The notes beneath the pieces are model-generated. The model was not told where the DNA came from, made no database searches, and saw only the letters and a list, made by a program, of their open reading frames with translations. The translations under genes were made by a program, and so were the position numbers. A stretch of 64,000 nt of DNA, from assembly GCF_024448335.1 (NCBI RefSeq), contig NZ_JAMOHM010000009.1, forward strand, positions 117,935 to 181,934, read 5' to 3'. Position 1 is the stretch's first letter, and the number at the start of each line of letters is the position of its first letter. Shown piece after piece: positions 18,669-27,435 of the stretch. The DNA is from Stutzerimonas frequens (lineage in GTDB: Bacteria; Pseudomonadota; Gammaproteobacteria; Pseudomonadales; Pseudomonadaceae).

Positions 18669-19778
18669 TCAGCCCTTCTGATCAGCAAGACGCCCGGCTG
18701 GCGCATAAGGCGATGGATCGACGATCGGCTCGCGGCCAAGCATCAGGTCCGCCAGCAGCTGGCAGGACGCCGGCGCCAGTACCAACCCGTTGCGGAAGTG
18801 CCCGCAGTTCAGCCACAGCCCATCGAAGCCGCTCACCGGTCCTATATAAGGCACGCCGTCCGGCGAACCGGGCCGCAGACCTGCCCAGTGTTTGACCACT
18901 TGCGCGTCGGCCAGCGCGGGCAACAGCTCGATCGCTGTTGCCCTCAGGCTTTCCAGCGCGTCTTCGGTCGGCGTCTTGTCGAAGCCGACATCTTCCAGCG
19001 TGCTGCCGACCAGGATATGGCCGTCGCGCCGCGGAATCGCATAGCGCCGTTTGGCCAGCACCATGCTCGGCAGGAAGTCCTCGGCGCACTTGAATAGAAT
19101 CATCTGCCCCTTCATCGGCTTGACCGGGATCTGCAGTCCCAGAGTCGCCAGCAACTGGGCGCTCCAGGCACCGGCCGCGACGACCACGTGATCAGCCCGC
19201 GTATCGCCCTGCGCCGTCCTCACACCCACGACCCGCGAGCCATCCTGCAGAAAGCTCTCGACCGGGCAATGCTCGATCACATTCACATTGGGCAGCTGCC
19301 GCAGCGCCGCACGCAACGCCTGCAGCAGCCGCGGATTGCGAATATTGGCAACTCCCTGCATATACACGGCCCGCTGGTATCCATCGCCCAGCGAAGGCAC
19401 CGCCCGATGTACCGCCTCCATCGGCACCGCTTGCATCGGTCGGCCATAACGCTCAGCCCAGCTCAGCGCCTCGGCCTCGTCGTGCAGGTCGAGCCAGTAG
19501 AGGCCCGTCACATGCACCTCAGGGTCCACCCCGGTCTCTTCCAGAAGTCGCTCGCCGAGCTGCGGATAGAAATCCTGCGACCAATGCGCCAGCGCCGTAA
19601 CCGCCGGGCTGTAGCGCCACGGATACAGCGGCGAAACGATCCCGCCGCCAGCCCAGGAGGCTTCGCCGCCGACATTGCCAGACTCCAACAGAGACACCGA
19701 CTTCCCCGCCTCCGCCAGTCGATAGGCAGATAGCAGACCGATCACGCCCCCACCGACAACGATCACTTCTTGATTCAC
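18669..19778 (-). CDS. thiO: Glycine oxidase (thiamine synthesis)
   Basis: A 369-residue FAD-dependent amine oxidase of the DAO family. The dinucleotide-binding motif VVGGGVIGLLSAYRL is at 7-21, followed by the ThiO-type GGEASWAGGGIVSPLYPWRY. ThiO oxidises glycine to the dehydroglycine used to build the thiazole of thiamine. The GTG at 19778 is preferred over the upstream TTG because GGAG lies six bases before it. It is divergent from the fimT pilin operon, as in P. aeruginosa, but here it is followed by yciH-speA. Confidence 0.92.
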   Translation of the reverse strand: MNQEVIVVGGGVIGLLSAYRLAEAGKSVSLLESGNVGGEASWAGGGIVSPLYPWRYSPAVTALAHWSQDFYPQLGERLLEETGVDPEVHVTGLYWLDLHDEAEALSWAERYGRPMQAVPMEAVHRAVPSLGDGYQRAVYMQGVANIRNPRLLQALRAALRQLPNVNVIEHCPVESFLQDGSRVVGVRTAQGDTRADHVVVAAGAWSAQLLATLGLQIPVKPMKGQMILFKCAEDFLPSMVLAKRRYAIPRRDGHILVGSTLEDVGFDKTPTEDALESLRATAIELLPALADAQVVKHWAGLRPGSPDGVPYIGPVSGFDGLWLNCGHFRNGLVLAPASCQLLADLMLGREPIVDPSPYAPAGRLADQKG

Positions 19779-19932
19779 ATCACACTCCAACCGTCTGGTT
19801 CACATTTCTGCCCGTCCCGGCTTGGACTGACAGGCGACCTGCTTTAAAAGAGGCCTCGTGCATCGTTGAACATCCACATGCACAGACAGCGGCCAGGATG
19901 GCTGCGCATCATACGTGCAAAGGAACCGCACC

Positions 19933-20427
19933 ATGCCTAATCGAGGTCAAGGCTTCACGCTTGTTGAACTTCTGATCACCGTGTCAGTACTCGGGATTGT
20001 CGTTTCGATGGCTGTACCCGCCGTTGAGACGCTTATCACGCGAAGCCGCCAGAAAGCTCTGCTTGAAGAGCTCTGGACAGCTGTACAAGGCGCCAGAGCA
20101 GCGGCGGTCATGAGAAAGGAGCCCATCGAAATATGCGCTTCGAAAGATGCGACGAACTGTGTTTCAGACTGGACGGGAGGCTGGCTGGTACGCAGCCCTG
20201 GCGCGCAGAAAACTCTCAACGTCACTCAATTAGCGCCTGGAAACGACGTTCGATGGAAGGGAATGGGACAATCCATTCGCTTTCGTAGCAACGGAACCAC
20301 GCTAAACAACGGGTCGTTCTATCAATGCCACGATTCGAAGGTAGCCTGGCAGCTCAAACTCAGCCGGCAGGGACGACTCAGAAAAGTACCCACGGTTGAA
20401 TACAAAGACAGCACCCTCTGCAATTAA
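19933..20427 (+). CDS. fimT: Type IV minor pilin, FimT-like
   Basis: A 164-residue prepilin. The class III signal is MPNRGQG cut before FTLVELL, with Glu at +5, followed by the hydrophobic N-terminal helix; the rest has the GspH/FimT fold (pseudopilin). AAGGA lies eight bases before the ATG at 19933. It is the first gene of the minor pilin cluster and lies where fimT is found in P. aeruginosa, next to thiO. Its base composition is more A/T-rich than thiO. FimT is often dispensable for pili; related FimT proteins bind DNA in natural transformation, and Stutzerimonas is known to be transformable. Confidence 0.85.
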   Translation: MPNRGQGFTLVELLITVSVLGIVVSMAVPAVETLITRSRQKALLEELWTAVQGARAAAVMRKEPIEICASKDATNCVSDWTGGWLVRSPGAQKTLNVTQLAPGNDVRWKGMGQSIRFRSNGTTLNNGSFYQCHDSKVAWQLKLSRQGRLRKVPTVEYKDSTLCN

Positions 20428-20598
20428 CGCTGAACGCCCTGCATCAAGCCGGCGACCGGATTATTGATTGTGAAACGACTCACATAAGAAACAGCTCAGT
20501 TACCGGCCATCGCCACAAACTGGCCGATTATCTCTGGCAGCAGGACAACAGGCCGCTGCGAACCCATCATCCGCTCAAGAATTTCTATGGAGCACACC

Positions 20599-21075
20599 AT
20601 GTCACGCCGTCGCGACATGCATGGATTCACCCTGATCGAATTGTTGATCACCTTGGCACTGCTAACCATCGTGGTGACCATGGCAGTCCCGAATTTCACG
20701 TTTTTTATCCAGAAGACACGCTTGCAGAGCAAAGCCGAGGAGTTGGTAGGTTTCTTACAGTACGCCCGGGGCGAAGCAGTGACACAGAGGACCGCCGCCT
20801 CGATCGCTGTAGACGATAACGGCCCGTGGATCCTAACTGTTGGCAACAATGAACGTCAGCTGGAGCACACCCCCGCTCAAGCTCAGATGCTCGCAGACGT
20901 GGCTAACGTGACGTACCGGACGAATGGCACTGCGACCCCGGCGCTGATCACACTCTGCCTTGATGACAACCCCGATACCGGATTCGTCGTGGAAGTGCAG
21001 TCCAGCGGGGCAGCACGATTGCATCCGCGCGGCAAAGACGTCGATGGCAGCAATTTGACTAGCTGCGAGCCATGA
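20599..21075 (+). CDS. fimU: Type IV minor pilin FimU
   Basis: A 158-residue prepilin with leader MSRRRDMHG before FTLIELL (Glu +5) and a GspH/FimT domain. FimU links the tip complex PilVWX to the pilus shaft. The ATG at 20599 has GGAG six bases upstream; the earlier in-frame ATG (20587) overlaps that site and is less likely. Its stop region overlaps the possible earlier start of pilV. The 171-base gap before it probably holds its own promoter, but I could not find an AlgR box of the P. aeruginosa type. Confidence 0.88.
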   Translation: MSRRRDMHGFTLIELLITLALLTIVVTMAVPNFTFFIQKTRLQSKAEELVGFLQYARGEAVTQRTAASIAVDDNGPWILTVGNNERQLEHTPAQAQMLADVANVTYRTNGTATPALITLCLDDNPDTGFVVEVQSSGAARLHPRGKDVDGSNLTSCEP

Positions 21076-21083
21076 GGAAGAGC

Positions 21084-21632
21084 ATGAAAAACAGCAAAGG
21101 CTTTAGCTTGATCGAAGTGATGGTAACCCTGGTGCTCACCACTATTGGCATCCTTGGCATGGTAGCAATGCAAGGTCGCAGCATTCAGTACACACAAGAC
21201 TCGGTACAGAGAAACGCCGCAGTCATGCTGGCAGATGACTATGTGGAAATCATTCGAGCCAATCCCGAAGAGCTCTTTGAAAAGGCGCCGCCGAAGGAGC
21301 CGTTTTACAGTGGATTCAAAGACGCATCCCCGTTTTACAAGGACGCAGGAAGTGATTTCTCAACTGCTCCGGTGGCTTGCGTGAGCAACCCTAAAAGCGC
21401 ATTGGAGATGCGCAACTGCTGGGTGGAAGCAGCACAGGCAGCACTACCGAATGCAGCAGCTCTATTTGAAGAGGCCTTCTATGTTTGTCGCAGCTCTGCT
21501 CCAGGTACCTGTGACGACAAAGGCTCCATGCTGGAAATTCAATTGGCATGGGCGGTAAAAGCTGGCACCTGCCCTGATGACAGAGCCCCCAACGACACCA
21601 CCTGTATCTACAGAACCCGAGTCGAACTATGA
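21084..21632 (+). CDS. pilV: Type IV minor pilin PilV
   Basis: A 182-residue prepilin, leader MKNSKG before FSLIEVMV. The body carries six cysteines (VACVSN, RNCW, YVCRSS, GTCDD, TCPDD, TTCIYR), more than usual, probably forming disulfides. The ATG at 21084 has AGGA five bases upstream; an alternative ATG at 21072 overlaps the fimU stop as ATGA. PilV is part of the priming/tip complex with PilW, PilX and PilY1. Confidence 0.88.
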   Translation: MKNSKGFSLIEVMVTLVLTTIGILGMVAMQGRSIQYTQDSVQRNAAVMLADDYVEIIRANPEELFEKAPPKEPFYSGFKDASPFYKDAGSDFSTAPVACVSNPKSALEMRNCWVEAAQAALPNAAALFEEAFYVCRSSAPGTCDDKGSMLEIQLAWAVKAGTCPDDRAPNDTTCIYRTRVEL

Positions 21633-22486
21633 GCACCCATAAACTCAATGCGCAGCGCGGGCTGTCGATGATCGAGCTTCTGGTAGCCCTCGCCATCAGC
21701 AGCTTTCTACTTCTAGGCATAAGCCAGATATATCTCGACAACAAGCGCACTCAGCTCTTCCAGCAGAATCAGACCGGCAACCAAGAAAACAGCCGCTTCG
21801 CTGCCCTGATACTGAACGAGTACCTTGGCAAAGCGGGCTACCGCCGCGCACCGGACCAGCTAATCGAAGAAGCATTTCCGGAGAAGTCCTATCCCGGATG
21901 CAAACAGTTCGGGAAAGGAAGCGCTGTTTCCGCAACTACTGACGGGCTAGGTATATGTCTACGCTATCAGCCAGTAGTCAGTGGTGAACTCGATTGCCAT
22001 GGCAATGCCAGCCCCGCGTTCACCGATACCACTGCGTTCAAGCCCGCGCCCACCAGCAGCCTCATTGTTCTGGCTATCAAGTACGTTCCTGGTACCGATC
22101 CGCAAGACCTGAACTCCGGCACCTTGGAGTGCAGCAATGTGACGGCGAACAATCCAAGCTACGTAGAACTCATCTCGGGTGTCGCTGACTTTCGGCTTGA
22201 GTTCGGAGTGGGCGGCAAAGACTTACTGGAAAGAAAACTCACCGAAGGCAGCAATCGCTTCGTAAGTGCAAGCGCATGGAGCGAGAACAACGGCCCGATA
22301 CGCGCGGTGCGTTACTCACTTCTTCTTGCGAGCAACGAAGGCCAACGGGACAGCGAGTCCTCGGTTTACAGCAACTGGTACGACTCTGCTGATGCCACGA
22401 CAAAAGCACGTCTTGCTGATGGAGACGGCAACCGCATCTATCAGGTAGCTCACGCCACACAGACAATCAGGAACTTGATGCCATGA
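21629..22486 (+). CDS. pilW: Type IV minor pilin PilW
   Basis: A 285-residue minor pilin with leader MSTHKLNAQRG before LSMIELLVAL (Glu +5). It is long for a minor pilin, as PilW is. Its ATG overlaps the pilV stop (ATGA) and its stop overlaps the pilX ATG, so pilV-pilW-pilX are translationally coupled. It corresponds to the GspJ-like member of the tip complex. Confidence 0.88.
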   Translation: MSTHKLNAQRGLSMIELLVALAISSFLLLGISQIYLDNKRTQLFQQNQTGNQENSRFAALILNEYLGKAGYRRAPDQLIEEAFPEKSYPGCKQFGKGSAVSATTDGLGICLRYQPVVSGELDCHGNASPAFTDTTAFKPAPTSSLIVLAIKYVPGTDPQDLNSGTLECSNVTANNPSYVELISGVADFRLEFGVGGKDLLERKLTEGSNRFVSASAWSENNGPIRAVRYSLLLASNEGQRDSESSVYSNWYDSADATTKARLADGDGNRIYQVAHATQTIRNLMP

Positions 22487-23148
22487 CCGCCTTTCTGCCT
22501 GTACGGGAGCGCGGCGCTACATTGCTGGTCGCGCTTGTAATGCTGCTAATCATGACTGTGCTCGCACTCTCTAGCATGCGCGGCGTCGTTCTGGAATCTA
22601 GAATAACCGGTAACCGTGCAGAGAACTTGCGCTTGAAGGGTGCAGCCAGTGCAGCGCTACGTGAAGCTGAGTTTCGCTTCTATGGTCCGGCATATTTACG
22701 CGACAAACTTGAGCCCAGCCAAAGTAACTGCCAAAAGAACAATGTGTTGCTAGCAAACGGCGCCAACCGTCCTTGCTTGCTCAACATCAGCGATGAAGCC
22801 GATCGTCTTGCCTTCATGCTAGACCCTTTGGCATTCCTTAAAAATAGTTCAGCTCAAAACAAAACGGGCGCCGACACGGATGCCGCCGACGCAACCGACT
22901 TCATCACCTGGATGCCTTACCGCGGCAGAATAGCTGGAAATGATAACGAGACATCTACCGATTTCGGCGCTTACTGGAACACGCATTTAATTTCAATTGG
23001 CGAAGATGACGCCACAGCTTTGAATGCAGAGTATGGGGCGGTAATGGAAGGCCGAGGCACTTATTTTTATCAGATAAATGGACAAGCCGACGACCGGCTA
23101 GCCGTGCAGTCAACAGCCGCTAATGTCTACGTTGGCCTGAACAACTAA
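22483..23148 (+). CDS. pilX: Type IV minor pilin PilX
   Basis: A 221-residue minor pilin, leader MTAFLPVRERG before ATLLVALVMLL. The +5 position is Val, not Glu, as expected for the GspK-like member thought to sit at the very tip. It starts inside the pilW stop codon (ATGA) and ends 5 bases before pilY1. The A/T-rich composition is marked in the second half. Confidence 0.87.
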   Translation: MTAFLPVRERGATLLVALVMLLIMTVLALSSMRGVVLESRITGNRAENLRLKGAASAALREAEFRFYGPAYLRDKLEPSQSNCQKNNVLLANGANRPCLLNISDEADRLAFMLDPLAFLKNSSAQNKTGADTDAADATDFITWMPYRGRIAGNDNETSTDFGAYWNTHLISIGEDDATALNAEYGAVMEGRGTYFYQINGQADDRLAVQSTAANVYVGLNN

Positions 23149-23153
23149 GGAAT

Positions 23154-26100
23154 ATGAATATGATCGCTAATTGTTCTGGCATAGCGAGAACTTTGATTGC
23201 AGCAGCGATTGGCTCCGCCATCTTCACTGCACCTTTGAGCTCGAGCGCCGCAGTATCCCAACAACCTCTCTCTCTTACCGAGGGGGTTGCGCCTAACCTT
23301 CTGGTTACATTAGATGACTCGGGGAGCATGGCATGGGACTATGCGCCCGACGGCCGGTCAAACTGGGGCATTGCGTTAAAATCTAACGCAACCAACTCGA
23401 TGTATTACAATCCAAACCACACGTACAGGCTACCCAAAAAACTGAGCCTGGACAGCTCTGGCGAAATTGTAGTCCAAGAGTACAGTGCACCCACAGAATA
23501 CTCGGCGGTACCCGTTGACGGATTCAATCCAGACGGAAGCAAGGCCACGCTATATAAGGTAACGGAGCAATGCAACAAGTGGGGCTGCACCACCACAACA
23601 ACCGATAACTTCTATTACTACAACTACAATGCAGGCACCTCCACATGCCCTAGCAAGCCATCAGCAAAGCCGGCAGACAGTTGCTTCACCAAGGTTTCAG
23701 TTACTGGGGAGCAACGTCGAAACTTTGCGATCTGGTATTCTTTTTATCGCACAAGAAACCTTGCCACTCGCACCGCGGCGAATCTCGCCTTTTATACCCT
23801 ACCAGAAAATGTGCGGCTCACCTGGGGTGCACTTAACACCTGCGCAATAGGCGCCGGCACAACTAGCGGAACATGCAACACTAATACCATTGGACGCTTT
23901 TCCGGCGAGCACCGCGTGAATTTCTTCAATTGGCTCAGCGAACTACCTAGATCAGGCGGAACGCCTTTGCATAACGCGATGATGCGTGCTGGCGATTTCC
24001 TCAAGAACAACTCTAAAGCCTACAGAGATGACGATGGTAGTGAGTACTCATGCCGCGCGAGCTATCATATATTGATGACCGACGGCATGTGGAACGGAAG
24101 GCCCAGCGGCACAACAAATCATGATGGCGAACTTGACTACCCCTACAAAGATGATCAAGCAAACACTTTGGCTGACTGGGCATATTATTACTGGGCGAAC
24201 GACCTTCGCCCTGACATAGCCAACAATATCCGCCCATATCTTCCATTTGAAACCGGAAACGAAGCGAACGACAAAAAAGACCCACGCAATAACCCTGCCA
24301 ATTGGCAGCACATGGTTAATTTTACCGTAGGCTTGGGTCTGACCAATTCATTACAGCAGGCTACCGCCCCCACTTGGGGTGGTTCAACGTTCGCCAACCA
24401 TAGCGAACTGATGAATATGGGGACTAACGGCAAACGCTGGCCGGGAGTTGGGAACGACGACCCTGACAACGTGTATGACGTCTGGCACGCGGCAATTAAC
24501 TCGCGGGGCGAATTCTTCAGCTCAGATTCGCCTGACAGTCTCGTTGCGGCCTTCGCTAATATTCTAAGCCGTATCGCTGAACGCACCACCTCTGCCGCCA
24601 GCCCAGCCATTAACTCCGGCATGCAGGATGACGGGACTGGCGGATTAGTCAGCTATGCCTATCAAACGTCTTATTCAAGCGATGAGAGCTGGGCTGGCGA
24701 TATCAAGGGGTATCTGAAGACGAAAACGCTCAACGCCGTAACTGGTCTCTACGAGGTTACGACTACCGAGGAATGGAGCGCCCGTGAAAAGCTTGCCAGC
24801 CGCAGCACCGGCCGGAACATCACCATTGCTGCTTCGACCGGTGGGACGCTGGGCGATGCCGATGGTCTCACTGATCTGACTTGGAGCCATGCCGGGGACG
24901 CAAATACAGCTGGCACACTCGCTTATTTCCTGCGACAAGATCCGGATGATGGCGACACTCTGGAAACTGATAGCACGAACGCACAGTTGCGCCTGGATTT
25001 CCTCAAAGGGGACCGAAGCGAAGAAGGGACGCTTTTTCGCAAACGCAGTACAGTTCTCGGTGACATGATTGCTTCAAAACCCGTGACGGTACGAGGGGCT
25101 CGCTACTTGAGCAGTTATGCGGAACGCCTGCACCCGGGAAGCGACTACGCCGAATTTGTCACGTTGCAAAGAGAACGATCGCCTCGCGTCTATGTTGGAG
25201 CCAATGATGGGATGCTTCACGGTTTCGACGCCGCAACCGGGCATGAATCCTTTGCCTTCGTTCCAACCGCAGTTTTTCCAAAGTTGCATAAGCTCACGGG
25301 GAAAAGCTACCAGGGCGCTCATCACCAATTTTACGTAGATGGCTCACCAGTGGTTGCCGACGTTTTCATAGGCAACGAATGGCGGACCGTGTTGGTTGGT
25401 ACCTTGCGGGCGGGCGGAAAGGGACTGTTCGCGCTGGACGTCACCGAGCCTACTGCGATCAAGCTCTTGTGGGAGTTTCATGACAACTCCATTCCCAGCA
25501 GCAACGATGTTCGTTTGGGCTACAGCTTCCCACAACCTACGATCGCAAGACTGCATAACGGCAAGTGGGCTGTGGTAACAGGAAATGGCTACGACAGCAG
25601 CAACAAGGACAACGGCAAGGCAGCTTTGCTGATTATCGACATGGAAACCGGCGAACTCACCAAGAGCCTGGAAGTCAGCGGGGCGGAAGGCGTAAGTAAT
25701 GGCTTGTCGACGCCGAAATTGACTGATTTTAACGCTGACGGTGTCGCGGACTTTGCGTATGCCGGCGACCTCCAAGGAAATCTCTGGCGGTTCAACCTTA
25801 CTCCAGAAGATATGGTAGCCCCTTATACTCGTCTGGAGAATGAAACAAGCACGGCGGAGATAGGATTCAAGGTTTCCTACTCCAACAAGCCTCTTTTCAA
25901 GGCCGTCACTGACAAGGGTGTGCGCCAACCGATCACCGCGGCGCCTTCCATCATCCGTCACCCGACGCTGCATGGATATCTGGTTGTTTTCGGCACAGGA
26001 AAATATTTCGAAGAGGGCGACAAGGACGGCTCATCCACGACGCAAAGCATCTATGGCATCTGGGACACTGACACACTCAATCCCAAGAACGGCTTACAGC

Positions 26101-26636
26101 CAGCCAACCTAGTCAGGAGCCAGCTTCAGGCGCAATCAATGAACGCTACGCTTGAAAGCGAAGTTACCGGCCGTGACGCTCGTCTTTTGAGCCAGAATGG
26201 CGTGAAATGGGCCATTCCACCAACGCCTACCAACCCTCAGTGGACGGACGATGCTGGCCACAAATATGGTTGGGTCTTCGATTTACCGCTTAATAGCGAG
26301 ATGATGATCGAGAACATGGCTACCTTAGGTCGGACGTTGTTTTTCCAGACTTTAGTACCCAATGCTGACCCATGCTCGTCGGGCGTCGAAACCTGGACTT
26401 ACGCAATCAACCCCCAGACGGGGGGGCGCACCCTGCATCATGCCTTCGTCGACCACCGCAGTGCTAATAATCCCGACACGGTCATTTCCGCGGTACGCCA
26501 GGACGGCGAAGGCGGCCTGACCTTGGGGCAAGGGCCTGATACTAAGTACGAGCTATGCACCGGCCTGGAATGCAAGCCAGTGTTCCCAGACCCCTCCAGC
26601 CTCGGTCGCCAAAGCTGGCGCCCAATAGGGAATTAA
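23154..26636 (+). CDS. pilY1: Pilus tip adhesin PilY1
   Basis: A 1160-residue secreted protein with a signal peptide (about 1-31, ending SSSAA). The N-terminal half is a von Willebrand A domain with MIDAS residues D54-x-S56-x-S58, a GGTPLH segment and LMTDG. The C-terminal half is the PilC/PilY1 beta-propeller (about 620-1080) with an EF-hand-like calcium site, Asp858-x-Asn860-x-Asp862-x3-Asp866, almost exactly where P. aeruginosa PilY1 has its site (851-859). PilY1 primes pilus assembly and senses surface contact. The start may be either ATG (23154 or 23160). No RGD motif is present. Confidence 0.93.
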   Translation: MNMIANCSGIARTLIAAAIGSAIFTAPLSSSAAVSQQPLSLTEGVAPNLLVTLDDSGSMAWDYAPDGRSNWGIALKSNATNSMYYNPNHTYRLPKKLSLDSSGEIVVQEYSAPTEYSAVPVDGFNPDGSKATLYKVTEQCNKWGCTTTTTDNFYYYNYNAGTSTCPSKPSAKPADSCFTKVSVTGEQRRNFAIWYSFYRTRNLATRTAANLAFYTLPENVRLTWGALNTCAIGAGTTSGTCNTNTIGRFSGEHRVNFFNWLSELPRSGGTPLHNAMMRAGDFLKNNSKAYRDDDGSEYSCRASYHILMTDGMWNGRPSGTTNHDGELDYPYKDDQANTLADWAYYYWANDLRPDIANNIRPYLPFETGNEANDKKDPRNNPANWQHMVNFTVGLGLTNSLQQATAPTWGGSTFANHSELMNMGTNGKRWPGVGNDDPDNVYDVWHAAINSRGEFFSSDSPDSLVAAFANILSRIAERTTSAASPAINSGMQDDGTGGLVSYAYQTSYSSDESWAGDIKGYLKTKTLNAVTGLYEVTTTEEWSAREKLASRSTGRNITIAASTGGTLGDADGLTDLTWSHAGDANTAGTLAYFLRQDPDDGDTLETDSTNAQLRLDFLKGDRSEEGTLFRKRSTVLGDMIASKPVTVRGARYLSSYAERLHPGSDYAEFVTLQRERSPRVYVGANDGMLHGFDAATGHESFAFVPTAVFPKLHKLTGKSYQGAHHQFYVDGSPVVADVFIGNEWRTVLVGTLRAGGKGLFALDVTEPTAIKLLWEFHDNSIPSSNDVRLGYSFPQPTIARLHNGKWAVVTGNGYDSSNKDNGKAALLIIDMETGELTKSLEVSGAEGVSNGLSTPKLTDFNADGVADFAYAGDLQGNLWRFNLTPEDMVAPYTRLENETSTAEIGFKVSYSNKPLFKAVTDKGVRQPITAAPSIIRHPTLHGYLVVFGTGKYFEEGDKDGSSTTQSIYGIWDTDTLNPKNGLQPANLVRSQLQAQSMNATLESEVTGRDARLLSQNGVKWAIPPTPTNPQWTDDAGHKYGWVFDLPLNSEMMIENMATLGRTLFFQTLVPNADPCSSGVETWTYAINPQTGGRTLHHAFVDHRSANNPDTVISAVRQDGEGGLTLGQGPDTKYELCTGLECKPVFPDPSSLGRQSWRPIGN

Positions 26637-26640
26637 CCAC

Positions 26641-26955
26641 ATGAGCATCAGATTGCGAGCTTCGCTTACCGCGCTATCGTTGATATTCCTATCAGGCTTC
26701 GCTAAGGCAGCGACCTTTGAAGCCGTGGGCACTATTGAAGACGTTCGGCTCGGCCAGAATCTTGTGGTAGTCGAGAGGGTTACGTACGCCCTGCCAAATA
26801 AAACCGTGATCAACGGAACCCCGGCGATTCTCCAGCTAAAGCCGGGCTACCTCATCGGCTTCAGTGGCACTGAAGCCTCGCCACACTCAATCATCGAGTC
26901 GCTCTATCTGTATCCTGACTCGGTGCGTAGCGTTGAATTGGGAGAGCAGCCGTGA
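26641..26955 (+). CDS. pilY2: PilY2-like small secreted protein
   Basis: A 104-residue protein with a Sec signal peptide (about 1-23, ending AKA) and a mature domain beginning [12 protein letters not shown]. It lies between pilY1 and pilE, exactly where P. aeruginosa has pilY2, and has similar size; the assignment rests mainly on position and general resemblance. Its role in pilus biogenesis is unclear. Its stop codon overlaps the GTG start of pilE (GTGA). Confidence 0.75.
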   Translation: MSIRLRASLTALSLIFLSGFAKAATFEAVGTIEDVRLGQNLVVVERVTYALPNKTVINGTPAILQLKPGYLIGFSGTEASPHSIIESLYLYPDSVRSVELGEQP

Positions 26956-27377
26956 CCGCACGAACCAGTGGCTTCACTCTGATTGAGCTGATGATAGTGG
27001 TCGGCATTCTGGGAGTACTTGCTGCTATCGCGTACCCCAACTACACCGAATATGTCCAACGTAGCAATCGCAGTGAGGGACAAGCGTTGCTCAATGACGC
27101 AGCGGCTAGTCAGGAGCGCTTCTTTGCACAGAACAATCGTTATGTAACGGCCGCGGCAGACATTGCCAAACTGGGCCTGCGCGGCACTAGCGGTACCACC
27201 GTCAATTCGGACAATGGGAAATACACTTTAACGGTAGGTACGGCCGCCAACGATGGCGGCTATACGCTGACGGCAACGCAGAACTTTGGAGATGCAGCCT
27301 GCGGAAATCTGACCCTAAACGCTCGCGGCGTAAAGGGTCGTAGCGGGACAAAAAGCGTCGAAGCGTGCTGGAAATAA
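26952..27377 (+). CDS. pilE: Type IV minor pilin PilE
   Basis: A 141-residue prepilin with leader MTARTSG before [24 protein letters not shown], the N-terminus typical of PilE/PilA pilins. Two C-terminal cysteines (DAACGN and EACWK) likely form the D-loop disulfide. The start is GTG at 26952, overlapping the pilY2 stop. It closes the minor pilin operon and is followed by a strong bidirectional terminator. Confidence 0.9.
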   Translation: MTARTSGFTLIELMIVVGILGVLAAIAYPNYTEYVQRSNRSEGQALLNDAAASQERFFAQNNRYVTAAADIAKLGLRGTSGTTVNSDNGKYTLTVGTAANDGGYTLTATQNFGDAACGNLTLNARGVKGRSGTKSVEACWK

Positions 27378-27382
27378 ACTAA

Positions 27383-27422
27383 CGGCTAGAAAAGCCCGGC
27401 GCTTGCCGGGTTTTTCTAGCCG
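27383..27422. terminator. Bidirectional terminator between pilE and ispH
   Basis: A long near-perfect hairpin: CGGCTAGAAAA pairs with TTTTTCTAGCCG around an inner GC stem (CCCGGC/GCCGGG) with a GCTT loop. T-runs lie on both strands, so it can stop transcription of both convergent operons (pilE rightward, ispH leftward). Confidence 0.93.
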
Positions 27423-27435
27423 CCAGCGACGCTTT

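Noticed and set aside
19790..19932. Sigma-54 promoter before fimT
   Set aside because: There is no GG-N10-GC core at a suitable distance.
20428..20598. AlgR site before fimU, as in P. aeruginosa
   Set aside because: No CCGTTCGTC-like sequence was found in the gap.
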